Assembly: GCF_030265065.1 (NCBI RefSeq)
Contig: NC_080395.1
Location: forward strand, 5,495,501-5,559,500
DNA length: 64,000 bases
Direction: 5' to 3'
Origin: Corythoichthys intestinalis
Lineage: Eukaryota; Chordata; Actinopteri; Syngnathiformes; Syngnathidae
The position numbers and the translations under genes were made by a program. The notes under the pieces are model-generated. The model did no database searches, was not told the origin of the DNA, and worked only from the letters and a program-made list of their open reading frames with translations. Numbering within the stretch: the stretch's first letter is position 1; every line of letters starts with the position of its first letter. Shown here one piece after another: positions 22,837-34,416 of the stretch.

Positions 22837-23809
22837 AAGGGATCCTCTATTTTTAAGACAAGTAATTCTTAAAAGATAAATGTTAGTATGAGTTATAATA
22901 ATTTGATATTAAAACCCCTCTTAATGTTTTTAATAAAGGTTGGAAAATTATTTTAAGTGACAGCTCGCCATTCTTGTTACATCGCACTGCGTGACGTCAC
23001 TGGTCCCGTTGCCGAAATTCCAGCGTGTCACTCGTTAGCTTTTCCAACATGTCGTCAGTTCTACCCTTCCTATTTGAACCAGATCTGAAAGGTGAAGAGC
23101 AGGACAGCACTGTCGTCACAAGACGAGCTTCAGGGAAAAATGTGTGCAGCAAATACCTGATAAGACAAAAGTTGGGCAAAACTGGTGATGCGAGAGTGTA
23201 TGCCGTTTGGAACGCCGGTTGGGAGCGAGAGTGTATGCTGTCCAGTTTTATTAGCAGATATTCAAGGTAAGCATATTGCGTTTTCAAACTTATCCCAATA
23301 TAATCATGTAGATTGTTAGCATCCAGAGCTGTCGTGTGCTTTACATACAGTACAGGGCAAAAAGCACACCATGTGTAATCCATGTCTTGTACATTGTAAC
23401 GCGTGGTAGCTAGGATACGTGTATAAAAGTACCAAAAAGGGGAGAAGCTTCCACTTCTGCACATTTATTCACAAAAAATAATATTTCCACCTTGACCACT
23501 CACATCACTCCCTTTGTTTCCATTTGACTGGAAATTGCATCCAAAAGCAGCACATCGTGGCATATTACTTTGCGTGTTTAGGCAGCAATAAGCAATTGTT
23601 TTAACACGCTACACATTTGGAAAGTTACCAATTACGTCATCACTGTGAGCCCGCAAACCATGGCGCCAACTAACGGTCAAAATACGGAGTAAATATTATA
23701 AAATATTGCTATTGATTTAACATTTTATGTGTTTCTAACAATATGTTTTAGTACAAGAGAACAATTGTGGTTTATTAGAGCCTACATCTATTTAAGTTAG
23801 AGGATCACT
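22837..23809 (+). mobile_element. TIR element (AGGGATCCTC/AGTGATCCTC ends) with a first-exon-like ORF
   Basis: Inverted ends AGGGATCCTCTA and, inverted, AGTGATCCTCTA, flanked by CTAA on both sides. A 75-codon open frame from ATG 23049 (MSSVLPFLFEPDLKGEEQDS) ends in ISRYSR before a GTAAGC donor at about 23268. Acidic N termini of this look occur in fish transposon-linked proteins, but I cannot name the family. Terminal AG(G/T)G resembles the TTAA elements elsewhere in this window. Confidence 0.4.
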
Positions 23810-24099
23810 CTAAAAATGTTCTCCTCGGATATACGCAATTCACATAGGTCACCCTTTTTGACTTCAAAATGGCGAATTATAAAGGTGAGAGATTTTCATA
23901 CCTGAATATATATTAACTCAACTTGTCTTGATGAAATTTCTTAAAATAAAAGCATTTCAAGTACTGCCTTTTTCTGTACTAAAAAGCATCGCTTGAAGAA
24001 AGCCAATCGAAATGAATCCACGAGATGTACCACTCCACCCCTCCTGTTTACAGTAACTAGGCCTGTTAGGGCACTGCAGCAAGCCTGCGTGTTTTTTTT
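23810..24099. other. Spacer, nothing recognised
   Basis: AT-rich sequence between two transposons; no gene or repeat that I can assign. Confidence 0.4.
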
Positions 24100-24928
24100 A
24101 AGGGCTGTCAAACGATTAAAATTTTTAATCGAGTTAATTACAGCTTTAAAATTAATTAATCGCAATTAATCCCAATTCAAACCATCTATAAAATATGCCA
24201 TATTTTTCTGTAAATTATATATATATTTTGTGAAAGAATTTGTTGGAATGGAAAGATAAGACACAAGATGGATATATACATTCAACATACCGTACATAAG
24301 GACTGTAGTGGGCATTTCAGTCTACTGTCATTTAAATCTGTCTATGCTGTCCTCACTCCGAAGCGTCTACTTTTTCCAAAGCTAGACAGCTAGTGAACGA
24401 CGCCTTAATAATCAGACTTCTTTCTTTTTCATCTGATTTATTAATAAAATGGCCTCAAACCACTGTCCTCTTTAGACCATAGTCAAACTACAAAAAAAAG
24501 TACACAAGCATTGCATTAGCAACAACGTTAGCTTAGCACGCTATACAGGTTCACTAAACATAAACAAAAAGCGTCTCATACAAAAAATATAACATTTCGC
24601 TTACTAACATATTATGTACATTCTTTACAACAACCATACGTACGGACAAATCTTGTCCAAGGATCATATGAGCACAACAATACAACATAGGCGTCAGCCC
24701 GAGACGTCGTGCAGCCATATTGAACTGGCAAGAAAAAAAATAAACCATGTCGCAAAGCGACCACAAGAGTTCGCTGTTGGACAGCACTAAAAGCCTTGCT
24801 GTAAAACTTACCAAAAGGCAGAATACTTTCTGAGCGGGACATGTGTGTTAATTGCGTCAAATATTTTAACGTGATTAATTTAAAAAATTAATTACCGCGC
24901 GTTAACGCGATAATTTTGACAGCCCTAG
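24100..24928. mobile_element. MITE with TAGGGCTGTCAAA-type ends
   Basis: Left end AAGGGCTGTCAAACGATT, right end ATTTTGACAGCCCTA. Subterminal runs of AATTAATCG/TTAATTA words. Same family as the outer element at 27952-36056: both share a GGATATATACATTCAACATA stretch. Probably hAT-like; noncoding. Confidence 0.7.
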
Positions 24929-25179
24929 TTTTTAAAAAATGTTTTTTCCCAGTCATTAGTACTCATTCTACTCAGCTGTTCTGCACACCTGATCATCATC
25001 ATAGCTTCTCTACTTAGGCCATATATATGGCGGAAAACACTCAGGTGACTTGAAGTTCTGCCCTGAGAAACCCGATTTGGCCAACTTTCAAAATTGTCCG
25101 ATATGCATGTGTGATAAATCATTGGAAAGCTTAAAATCTCAATTTTCTGGGGGAAGAAAGATTTTGAACAGGAGGGCAT

Positions 25180-26074
25180 TTAACTCATTTGCTCCCGGAA
25201 CCGTATAAATACGTTCTATTTTTAAATGCTCAACTGTCCCACAAACGTATTTATACCTCTTTTGCGTTTAAAAAAAATTTTTTTATAAGCATATATAGCT
25301 TCCGCTGGAACTGAGAAACAAAGAACAACGCTCCAAACCAATTTTAAAGCAATAAAACTGGCCACTGGAGGGCAGTAGTGCATTTTGGAAGACCAGGCAA
25401 GCCGATTCAACAGCAGTGAACGGCCGGCCAGCATTGACAGAGCGCTGAGGACGCTTGGGATGCCAGGCGCTGGACGATCGTGCAAAACGAGTGAAACCCC
25501 CCGTGGAGCGGCTCGCCGAGCAGTCCCCGCAGGAATGCAAAAATAATCCATCTTTGTGAGACAGACAACGACGAGGGAAAAGTTTACACGGCTGACGTGG
25601 CAACAACGGCGTCATCTCGGCTACAAACCGTCATCTCTCACTAGTCATGTGTGAATAAGTTGCTACTTTGCGATCAAAAGCTCTATTTGGCTGGTTGTTC
25701 ATGTTATTTTGTGAAAGGAAAACATTATTCAGATGTTTGGGATGTAACTAATGCAAAAAATAGCTTTGTTAAAGTCAAAGTTATGTTTGAAATGTATGCG
25801 TTTACAAAAAGCTCATTTTCTCCGTTTTTTCATCAGAAATTGGAAAATTGCTCAAACTAAGCTATTTTCTAATGCTGATTTCTGAAGAATGGAAAAAGAT
25901 ACGAACTTACTTTTTTTTCTGCTGAAAGAAGAGAGTCTAATCTTTCTTTTGGTGTGTTCAAAGTTTATATAGCAATAGAACAGAATTTTCTGTGGGCCAT
26001 GCAAAATCAGTCAAAATCCAGAAAAAACGGCCGGGAGCGAAGGGCCTTGCTCTGGTGAAAATGGCTGGGGTTAA
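25180..26074. mobile_element. TTAA-flanked repeat, unbroken copy (895 bp)
   Basis: Begins TTAACTCATTTGCTCCCGG and ends GAAAATGGCTGGGGTTAA. The same family in inverted orientation, split by a hAT element, lies at 54945-56596. No transposase; open frames in it are short and unlike known proteins. 24930-25180, just before it, holds nothing I recognise. Confidence 0.65.
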
Positions 26075-26862
26075 AAAAAAAAGAACAAATTTAAACACCA
26101 AAACCCTATCTGGAGGTGGGAGCATGAAAGAGCAGAATTAAAGATGCCATTACTTTAACCAGATATTATCGCGTACTTACCTTATTACGATCCAGAAACT
26201 CCATGTAGCATGTATCACTGAGTGTCAAGACACTGCTGGATTTGGGGGGGATTTTATAGTTGCAACATGGTTGAGCTCATAGGACTAGATGGTACAATCC
26301 CTCAGATTTATCAGCACTTGGTGTTGGTTGTGGGTTAGGGGCAAAGGCTTCACTGGCGTCATCAGGTGGGCACCCTCCTTCGTTGGTGTTTCATTGATAG
26401 GCCCACGACACCTCCAGAGGGCTCAACGACGTCCCAGGTGTGCCCGCCCCTCAGTCTTTACCCCTGGATGTTATTTTGTAGCCCAGATGGGGCCCTTTCT
26501 CTTAATCCATATCCACCTGCTGCTTCGTTCGGCTACATCTGACAAGGATTTTACAGCCCGCCGCAAGGCCTGACCTCTCACTCCCATTCCTTTCAAAAGC
26601 TTGGTTGTGGACGTGGCAACAAAGCCTCTGCACCCAACTTCAACTCGAAGCACCTGGGCATGCCAGCCGCGTTGCTCTGCCTGGGCTGCAATGTCCGCCT
26701 ACTTCAGTCGTTTGAGCTCACATGCTTCACTAACTGCTGCTTCCCATGGTACAGTTAATTGTATAATGAGCACAGTTTTCTGGGAGGATGACCACAAGAC
26801 CAGGTCCGGCCTGAAGCTGGTTGTAATGATCTCAGGCTGGAAGATGCGTTTTTGGTCTAAGT

Positions 26863-27713
26863 CAGGGGTGTCAAACCGATTCCACAAAGGGCGACGGTAG
26901 CCACGTTTACATGCTGACTTTTATTCATACCGATTCAAATCATTCCGAATGGAAATTTCACATCAGCTGTTTACATGTCACTTCATCTATTCCGATCCAG
27001 CGTTTACATGTGTCTGCCTTTATTCCGAAAGGACGTTTGACAACTGCCGTCTGACATGCGCAGATTAATCAAAACAAAGTGTCACGTTGCAAAACATGGA
27101 GATCGATCGTCAGATCAGCTACTGTTTTAACTTTTCGAGTGGAAACAAAACTTCAGAATGACACGCCGTTCATTTAAAAAGTTGTGTGGGTGCGCCGTGC
27201 GTGTGCTTGGAAGCCATGTTGCATGTGACGTTACTTACGTCACTAAGTGACGTCACCACGTCAGTACGGAGCATGCGCAGAAAGAACGCAAGCAGACACC
27301 ATTCCGCTTCCGTGTTTACATGATATAATTTTACTTCTAATCGGTTTGGGAAAAGGAATATTCCACCCCTGTGAATCGGAATGAAATTCCATTCGGTTTG
27401 GGCCTGTTCATTCCGAATGAGGTGTTTATATGGAACACATTTATTCGGTTTGAACAAATATTCCGATTGTAATTGGAATATTTGGCTCCATGTAAACGTG
27501 GCAAGTGTGTCCTGGTCATTGTTCCAACAGATCCAGCACAGACAGTTCAACCAATGAGGTTTCTGCTAAAACAAGCAGCACCTGACTGCAATCAACTGAT
27601 TATACTTATAAGACAGCAGATTGGGGAAAGGCTGTCCTCATAATGGGTTTGAACAAAAACCCACACCCACTTGAGGTGCTTTGAGTCCTTTGAGGACTTG
27701 TTTGACACCTGTG
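26863..27713. mobile_element. hAT MITE, 8-bp TSD GTCTAAGT
   Basis: Ends CAGGGGTGTCAAAC and GTTTGACACCTGTG. Duplications GTCTAAGT at 26855-26862 and 27714-27721. Related to the 234-bp element at 62614-62847. It carries the GCCACGTTTACATG element inside. Confidence 0.85.
26900..27504. mobile_element. Second copy of the GCCACGTTTACATG MITE, nested in a hAT
   Basis: Nearly identical to 7084-7686 over its whole length, including both inverted ends. The few differences point to a recent spread of this family. Confidence 0.75.
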
Positions 27714-28692
27714 GTCTAAGTCAACCTGCATTTTCCAGTCTGGGAAATATAACAAGGTGGTAATGGTAATATAACAAGGGTCGCGATGCAGAAATCGCAG
27801 ATATCAAGGAGTGGTCGAGATTTTTTTGGTTGAAATATGTACCCTTTTACACATTTTTTTTTTTTTCCGATTTTCCTTTGATTATTTATCATCTAACATA
27901 TCGAAGAAAATGCAACAGTAGCAAAAAACAACAACAACAACAACAATAAAGTAGGGCTGTCAAAATGATTGCGTTAACGGGCGGTAATTAATTTTTTAAA
28001 TTAATCACATTAAAATATTTGACGCAATTAACGCACATGCCCCGCTCAGACAGATTTAAAGAGCGCATGACATGAGAAAAAAAGTCTTAAATGGCATTAT
28101 TATGTGAATTAGAATCATATTTTGAGACAATTCGACTATATACAACAATTTAGCAAAGCGCAGATGACGAGAAATTCGTCTTTTAATCTGCTGATTAGCC
28201 ACGCCTACTTTTAAAGGGCTTTAGCGTCCCCAACTGGTGGATGACGTCAGCGATAGACTGTGCTAACCGGTTTTACTATTCAGCCCATTGAGGGGGAATT
28301 ATTCAGAACGAGGAAAACGAGACGAAGAGAGCCGCAAAACGTCATTCTTTCAGTCTCTCTACTCCAATATTTTTACAAGATATTCATTTTATCCAAGTAT
28401 TTATCCCCAATAGCTATATAAATGGCTTGAGAAGGACCAGTCAGCCCGTCGAGGGGGAACTATTCACAACGAGGAAAACGCGACGAAGAGAGCTGCAAAA
28501 TGTCATTGTTTCTGTCTCTTCAATATTTTTACAAGATATTCTTTTTATCCAAGTATTTTCCCCGATTGCTAAATAAACGCTGAAGGTAAAGTAATTTCAA
28601 AATAAGAGAAAACAGTGTTTTACCATGCATAACTTTAATCAACAGTCAAATGTAATGGCAGAGGCATTCCTACAAGTGTCAGGGAATAACAT

Positions 28693-29343
28693 TGTCATAT
28701 CTGTATGCCTTCTCAGTTGTTTTTTCTTTCCAGCATCTGATTCAGCTGGATGGGCGGGGCCGTGGCCGCACACCTGTGGCGCATTAGGAGCGCTCACTAT
28801 TTAAGGATTCCTGTCACCGTCTGCGAGTGTCGGACTATTACATATGCTTGTTCCTGCCTTGCTTATCGCTGTGTGCTCATCGTCATCCTCGGTGCCTTCC
28901 GACGTTCTTCGGTCGTGTCTGGTTTGATCTTATTTACTTTTGTGCTCTTCTGGTTTTTGTAGTTAGGATTTGGTACTCTGTTATATTCACGCCTTCTTGG
29001 GTGCTCTTTTAGTTATACTTGTTATATCCGCGTTTTCTAGCGTGCGTCCTAAGTTGTACTTGTTATATCCGCGTTTTCTAGCGTGCGTCCTAAGTTGTAC
29101 TTGTTACATCCGCGTTTTCTAGCGTGCGTCCTTCGTTGTACTTGTTATATCCGCGTTTTCTAGCGTGCGTCCTAAGTTGTACTTGTTATATCCGCGTTTT
29201 CTAGCGTGCGTCCTCTGTTGTACTTGTTATATCCGCGTTTTCTAGCGTGCGCCCTTTGTTATACTAATTAAACACAAACATTTGTTCTATTGATCTCCTG
29301 GTCTGTGTTTTTGGATCCACATTAACGGCTTGCCGTCATAACA
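28693..29343 (+). repeat. 5' LTR of the sushi-like element
   Basis: TATTTAA at 28798-28804 is a plausible TATA box. About 25-30 bp on, GTCGGACTATT (28829-28839) probably marks the RNA start. The 3' part holds six tandem copies of a roughly 42-bp unit built on TTGTTATATCCGCG and TTTTCTAGCGTGCG (about 28996-29255). Confidence 0.85.
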
Positions 29344-29344
29344 G

Positions 29345-29355
29345 AATAGTCCGAC
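29345..29355 (+). other. Self-complementary primer-binding site
   Basis: AATAGTCCGAC directly after the 5' LTR is the exact complement of GTCGGACTATT at 28829-28839 in the LTR. No tRNA-like TGG start is present. Tf1 and sushi elements prime reverse transcription from the folded 5' end of their own RNA; this 11-nt match is that signature. Confidence 0.8.
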
Positions 29356-29356
29356 C

Positions 29357-32300
29357 ATGGATCCCACAGACTCGGAGGGTATTCGCCACGCGCTTGCCGG
29401 TCATGGTCATATGATCAGCAAGCATGAACAATCGTTAAATGAACTAGTGAACGTGATCACCGCGCTAACCACTAGAATTGAAAATATGGCCCCACCTGCA
29501 CAGTCCGGTGGCGTAGGTAACGCTGCCGCGGCGCCCGGTCACTCCGCCCCGTCTCCGGTTGTTCCACCAGCTGCTTTCCGGGAGCCAGTGTTGCCACACC
29601 CCCATCGTTACGAGGGAGAACCCGGCGCATGTCGACAATTTCTGCACCAGTGCTCCCTTGTATTTGACCAGCAGCCATATACGTTCGCGAGTGACAGGTC
29701 CCGTGTAGCGTATACCATGAGTCTCCTCGCCGGTAAAGCGGCCACTTGGGCAATGGCGGTAAGCAACGCTAATCCCGCAATCCGTCAGTCATTCGAGACT
29801 TTTAAAACAGAGTTTGTGAGAGTGTTTGATCACCCGGTTAGAGGCAAGGAGGCAGGCAGCCGCCTGCTGGATTTTTTTCAAGGCGAGCTTAGCGTGGCGG
29901 ACTACTCCATCCAATTCCGCATTTTGGCCGCGGAGTGCGGTTACGATGAGGCGGCGCTGTGTGGAATTTTTCGGAGGGGGCTGTCGTCTGCGGTGAAGGA
30001 CGAGTTGGCGGCCCGGGAGGATTCTTCGGGCCTGGAAGACCTTATCTCCTTGTCCGTGAAGTTGGACAATCGACTGAAGGAGCGCGAGAGGGAACGAGCC
30101 TTGGAGCAGCGGGGCCGTCGTGGGTCGTCATCGCGGTACGGTCCGGCAACGTTACGTGCAGACGGCTTCGTCGAATCACCATCAACCTCTACGCCGACGC
30201 GGAGTCCGGTCCTGGCGGGGGAGGAGCCAATGCAACTCGGCAGCGGTCGTCTTTCTACGGAGGAGCGGCGGAGACGAATGAGGGCGGGCTTATGTCTTTA
30301 CTGTGGCTTGCCGGGGCACCACGTTGCCGCCTGTGACGCGATCTCTTCACGTCGTCCTGGATCTTCGGCCCCTGGGGTTCCTCTCGCCAGAGGGGGGACC
30401 AGGTTCGTACATTATGGCAATCAGTCTAATGATTTGCCTCGCAACGAGTCGATTGAACTAAAACAAACTCGAGGTGAAATGAGACTGCAATTGCCGGGAG
30501 AGGTTTCGCATGGGGGGGTTAATTTTAGGTTCACTGCTTTAGTAGATTCAGGGGCAGATGAATGTTTTATAGACCAGAGTGTTGTTGATGCTCTTAAATG
30601 CCCATTAATAAGACTCTCTACTCCTAAAAAGGTTCTAGATCTCGATGGGCGACCCCTGGCGGACGTAAGGTTTATAACGCCCCCGCTTAAAACAAAGCTG
30701 TCCGGGAACCATTTTGAGGTTCGTAGCTTCTTGGTTATGCCATGTAAATCGGCTTCGGTTGTGCTAGGGCTTCCCTGGCTAAAGATGCATAACCCTAATA
30801 TTGACTGGACTAAAACACAAGTAGTGACTTGGAGTTCCTTCTGTTACGCGCACTGCTTACGCTCGGCGTGCCTGCTTCCGGATCAAGCCCAAACAGTTGC
30901 CGAGCCTGTAAATTTAGTAAATGTTCCTGCCGAGTACCATGATCTCGAACAGGTTTTTAGTATAGACCAGGCTAAGACCCTGCCTCCGCACCGCCCTTAC
31001 GACTGCGCCATTGACTTGCAGCCCAATGCCCCACTACCTAGCTCGAGGTTATATCAAATTTCTAAACCTGAGCAGGAGGCTATGAGAGATTATATAACCT
31101 CTTCCTTGGCAACTGGCCTAATTCGCCCTTCGTCCTCACCGTTGGGAGCGGGGTTTTTTTTCGTTGGCAAAAAAGATGGGGGTCTTCGGCCGTGCATTGA
31201 CTACCGGGGCCTTAATGAGATTACTGTTAAAAACAAATATCCGCTGCCATTATTAGATTCGGCCTTCGCACCGTTAAAGTCAGCCACCATATATACCAAG
31301 TTAGACTTGCGCAGCGCTTACCACTTGGTTAGGATTCGGGATGGAGATGAGTGGAAAACCGCTTTCAAAACCCCGCTCGGACATTTTGAATACCTAGTCA
31401 TGCCTTTTGGTCTGACTAATGCACCCGCTGTTTTCCAGAGCCTCATAAATGATGTGCTTCGTGACATGCTAAATGTCTTCTGTTTTGTTTATTTAGATGA
31501 CATCTTAATATTTTCTAGAAACTTGCAGGAACACCGCCAACATGTCCGCATGGTCCTCCAAAGGCTTCTGGAAAATAGGCTGTTTGTCAAGGCCGAGAAG
31601 TGCGAGTTCCACCGCGGGTCAATGCAATTTCTTGGTTTCATCGTCGAAAAAGGGCAATTACGGCCTGACCCAGCCAAAATTCAGGCAGTTGCAGATTGGC
31701 CAACCCCCACTTCACGTAAGCAGTTACAAAGGTTCCTCGGGTTTGCCAATTTTTATAGGCGTTTTATCCGGAACTATAGTATGAGGGCCGAGCCCCTTAC
31801 CAGGTTGACCTCTAATAAACGCCCGTTTGTGTGGTCCTCTGTGGCGGAAGCCGCTTTTGTAGGTCTTAAAAGGGCATTCACTAGCTCACCTGTCCTTGTT
31901 CACCCTGACTCAGATCTTCCTTTTGTGGTCGAGGTTGATGCGTCGAGTTCCGGAGTGGGGGCCATCCTATCCCAGAGGTCTGCAGTCGACCAGAGACTAC
32001 ACCCCTGCGCATTCTACTCCCGCCGCCTCACCCCCGCGGAGGCAAATTATGACGTCGGCAACAGGGAGCTGCTCGCTATAGTTCAGGCTTTACAGGAATG
32101 GAGGCACTGGTTGGAGGGGACGGAGGTGCCGTTCCAAATACTCACCGACCATAAGAATTTGGAGTACCTTCGGGCTGCCAAGCGCCTCAACACACGCCAG
32201 GCCCGTTGGGCGCTGTTCCTGACACGTTTCAACTATGTGATTACTTACCGTCCGGGATCACGCAACGGGAAGCCCGATGCCTTGTCAAGAATTCATGAAC

Positions 32301-33754
32301 CGGTGGAGGAAATGTCTTCAGAGGAGCCTGTTGTTCCAGAGACCCTGATCATCGGCGCACTCCGATGGGAGGTTGAGCGGCTAGTGGAAGACTCTCTACG
32401 GGGTGTTAGGGTGCCCGGAGGCTGCCCTGCTGGCAAACTTTTTGTTCCGGACGCTCAGCGTGCAGGTGTGCTAAAGTGGGGGCACACCTCGAAGTTTGCC
32501 TGCCACCCGGGTGTGTCCCGCACGTTCTTCCTCATTTCCCAGAGGTTTTGGTGGCCGGGTATGCGAAAGGACGTCATGGACTACATTTCTGCGTGTTCCA
32601 TCTGCGCTCGGGGCAAATCGGCCCATCAAGCTCCAGCAGGACTTCTGCGTCCGTTGCCTGTTCCATCTCGTCCTTGGTCCCATGTTGCACTCGATTTTAT
32701 TACTGGCCTTCCACGCTCAAGGGGATATTCCGTCATCTTGACAGTGATTGACCGATTCTCCAAGATGGCGCACTTCGTCGCTCTCCCCAAGTTGCCTTCA
32801 GCTCTGGAGACCGCTGACCTGCTGGTAACACACGTTTTTCGAACCCATGGCATTCCGTCTGACCTAGTTTCTGACAGGGGACCCCAGTTTGTGTCTCGGG
32901 TTTGGAGAGCATTCTGCAAAGCTCTGGGGGCCACGTCAAGTATGTCTTCCGGCTACCACCCACAGTCCAACGGACAGACAGAACGGGTCAACCAGGAGCT
33001 GGAGGCTGCCCTCCGTTGCGTTTGCCAACTGCATCCGGCCTCCTGGGCCTCACACCTGCCTTGGGTGGAATATGCCCACAACACCCTCGTTAGCTCAGCC
33101 ACTGGGAGGTCGCCTTTTATGTCGGCATACGGGTTCCAACCACCACTGTTCCCTTCTCAGGAAGCCGAGGTCGTCGTGCCGTCCGTCCAAGTGCACCTGC
33201 GGAGGGCCCATAGAGTCTGGAGGGACGCTAGGGCTGCACTAGTCCGCACTGCAGCCCGCAACCGCCTGATTGCTGACCGCCACAGAAGACCCGCTCCGGT
33301 CTATCGTCCGGGCCAGATGGTCTGGTTATCAACGCGGGATTTGAACCTTGCTGGGACTTCCAAGAAGTTGGGCCCTAGGTTCGTGGGCCCTTTTGCTGTG
33401 GACTCTGTGGTGAACCCCGTCGCGGTCAGGCTACAGCTTCCCGGTTCAATGAAGATCCACCCAGTCTTCCACGTGTCTCTGCTCAAGCCGGTCTCCACTA
33501 GCCCCCTGAACCCTCCACCAGTGCCTCCTCCTGCCCCTCGCGTGGTTGACGGTGGGCCGGTATATACGGTGCGTACTATTCTCGATTCTAGGAGGCGGGG
33601 AAGGGGGGTGCAGTACCTGGTCGACTGGGAAGGTTATGGCCCTGAGGAGCGCCAATGGGTCCCCCGCTCCTGGATCCTCGATCCATCGCTTTTGCGGGAT
33701 TTCCACTCCCTTCATCCCTCGAAACCAGGTGGTCCGCCAGGGGGCGTCCGTTGA
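29357..33754 (+). CDS. Gag-Pol polyprotein of the sushi-like Ty3 element
   Basis: A 1465-residue open frame whose ATG lies 14 bases after the 5' LTR. In order: Gag with a zinc knuckle [14 protein letters not shown] (about 313-326); aspartic protease [11 protein letters not shown] (Asp near 397); reverse transcriptase with [11 protein letters not shown] (catalytic pair near 714-715); RNase H ([13 protein letters not shown]); integrase with an HHCC finger and D1113, D1173, E1209 (D-D35-E spacing); C-terminal chromodomain near 1405-1455 ([19 protein letters not shown]). Gag and Pol are in one frame. The chromodomain defines the chromovirus group and is thought to guide integration. It looks whole. 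Confidence 0.9.
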   Translation: MDPTDSEGIRHALAGHGHMISKHEQSLNELVNVITALTTRIENMAPPAQSGGVGNAAAAPGHSAPSPVVPPAAFREPVLPHPHRYEGEPGACRQFLHQCSLVFDQQPYTFASDRSRVAYTMSLLAGKAATWAMAVSNANPAIRQSFETFKTEFVRVFDHPVRGKEAGSRLLDFFQGELSVADYSIQFRILAAECGYDEAALCGIFRRGLSSAVKDELAAREDSSGLEDLISLSVKLDNRLKERERERALEQRGRRGSSSRYGPATLRADGFVESPSTSTPTRSPVLAGEEPMQLGSGRLSTEERRRRMRAGLCLYCGLPGHHVAACDAISSRRPGSSAPGVPLARGGTRFVHYGNQSNDLPRNESIELKQTRGEMRLQLPGEVSHGGVNFRFTALVDSGADECFIDQSVVDALKCPLIRLSTPKKVLDLDGRPLADVRFITPPLKTKLSGNHFEVRSFLVMPCKSASVVLGLPWLKMHNPNIDWTKTQVVTWSSFCYAHCLRSACLLPDQAQTVAEPVNLVNVPAEYHDLEQVFSIDQAKTLPPHRPYDCAIDLQPNAPLPSSRLYQISKPEQEAMRDYITSSLATGLIRPSSSPLGAGFFFVGKKDGGLRPCIDYRGLNEITVKNKYPLPLLDSAFAPLKSATIYTKLDLRSAYHLVRIRDGDEWKTAFKTPLGHFEYLVMPFGLTNAPAVFQSLINDVLRDMLNVFCFVYLDDILIFSRNLQEHRQHVRMVLQRLLENRLFVKAEKCEFHRGSMQFLGFIVEKGQLRPDPAKIQAVADWPTPTSRKQLQRFLGFANFYRRFIRNYSMRAEPLTRLTSNKRPFVWSSVAEAAFVGLKRAFTSSPVLVHPDSDLPFVVEVDASSSGVGAILSQRSAVDQRLHPCAFYSRRLTPAEANYDVGNRELLAIVQALQEWRHWLEGTEVPFQILTDHKNLEYLRAAKRLNTRQARWALFLTRFNYVITYRPGSRNGKPDALSRIHEPVEEMSSEEPVVPETLIIGALRWEVERLVEDSLRGVRVPGGCPAGKLFVPDAQRAGVLKWGHTSKFACHPGVSRTFFLISQRFWWPGMRKDVMDYISACSICARGKSAHQAPAGLLRPLPVPSRPWSHVALDFITGLPRSRGYSVILTVIDRFSKMAHFVALPKLPSALETADLLVTHVFRTHGIPSDLVSDRGPQFVSRVWRAFCKALGATSSMSSGYHPQSNGQTERVNQELEAALRCVCQLHPASWASHLPWVEYAHNTLVSSATGRSPFMSAYGFQPPLFPSQEAEVVVPSVQVHLRRAHRVWRDARAALVRTAARNRLIADRHRRPAPVYRPGQMVWLSTRDLNLAGTSKKLGPRFVGPFAVDSVVNPVAVRLQLPGSMKIHPVFHVSLLKPVSTSPLNPPPVPPPAPRVVDGGPVYTVRTILDSRRRGRGVQYLVDWEGYGPEERQWVPRSWILDPSLLRDFHSLHPSKPGGPPGGVR

Positions 33755-33765
33755 GGGGGGGGTTC

Positions 33766-34416
33766 TGTCATATCTGTATGCCTTCTCAGTTGTTTTTTCT
33801 TTCCAGCATCTGATTCAGCTGGATGGGCGGGGCCGTGGCCGCACACCTGTGGCGCATTAGGAGCGCTCACTATTTAAGGATTCCTGTCACCGTCTGCGAG
33901 TGTCGGACTATTGCATATGCTTGTTCCTGCCTTGCTTATCGCTGTGTGCTCATCGTCATCCTCGGTGCCTTCCGACGTTCTTCGGTCGTGTCTGGTTTGA
34001 TCTTATTTACTTTTGTGCTCTTCTGGTTTTTGTAGTTAGGATTTGGTACTCTGTTATATTCACGCCTTCTTGGGTGCTCTTTTAGTTATACTTGTTATAT
34101 CCGCGTTTTCTAGCGTGCGTCCTAAGTTGTACTTGTTATATCCGCGTTTTCTAGCGTGCGTCCTAAGTTGTACTTGTTACATCCGCGTTTTCTAGCGTGC
34201 GTCCTAAGTTGTACTTGTTATATCCGCGTTTTCTAGCGTGCGTCCTAAGTTGTACTTGTTATATCCGCGTTTTCTAGCGTGCGTCCTCTGTTGTACTTGT
34301 TATATCCGCGTTTTCTAGCGTGCGCCCTTTGTTATACTAATTAAACACAAACATTTGTTCTATTGATCTCCTGGTCTGTGTTTTTGGATCCACATTAACG
34401 GCTTGCCGTCATAACA
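33766..34416 (+). repeat. 3' LTR of the sushi-like element
   Basis: Same length as the 5' LTR and almost identical, including the six 42-bp units. Followed directly by AACAT. Confidence 0.85.

Larger units (their letters stand above)
26285..27750 (-). mobile_element. R2-type (restriction-like endonuclease) LINE fragment, split by a hAT element
   Basis: The minus strand encodes DWKMQVDLDQKRIFQPEIIT, then SFRPDLVLWSSSQKTVLIIQ, LTVPWEAAVSEACELKRLKY and VGCRGFVATSTTKLLKGMGV, ending ERSSRWIWIKRKG. The PD...LTVPWE pattern is that of C-terminal restriction-like endonuclease domains of RLE LINEs (inference from motif). The reading is cut at VDLDQKR by the hAT element at 26863-27713 and resumes at 27714-27745. 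The 5' part of the LINE is missing. Confidence 0.6.
28693..34416 (+). mobile_element. Ty3/Gypsy chromovirus-type LTR retrotransposon (sushi-like), looks whole
   Basis: Two 651-bp LTRs (28693-29343 and 33766-34416) beginning TGTCATATC and ending CATAACA, with 5-bp target duplications AACAT at 28688-28692 and 34417-34421. The LTRs differ at only about three positions that I can see, so insertion was recent. One long open frame lies between them. A purine tract (33752-33762, GAGGGGGGGG) precedes the 3' LTR. Nested in the solo LTR-like sequence. Confidence 0.9.

Noticed and set aside
28750-29012. Short frames in both LTRs
   Set aside because: Identical pairs inside the two LTRs; they are LTR sequence and not genes.
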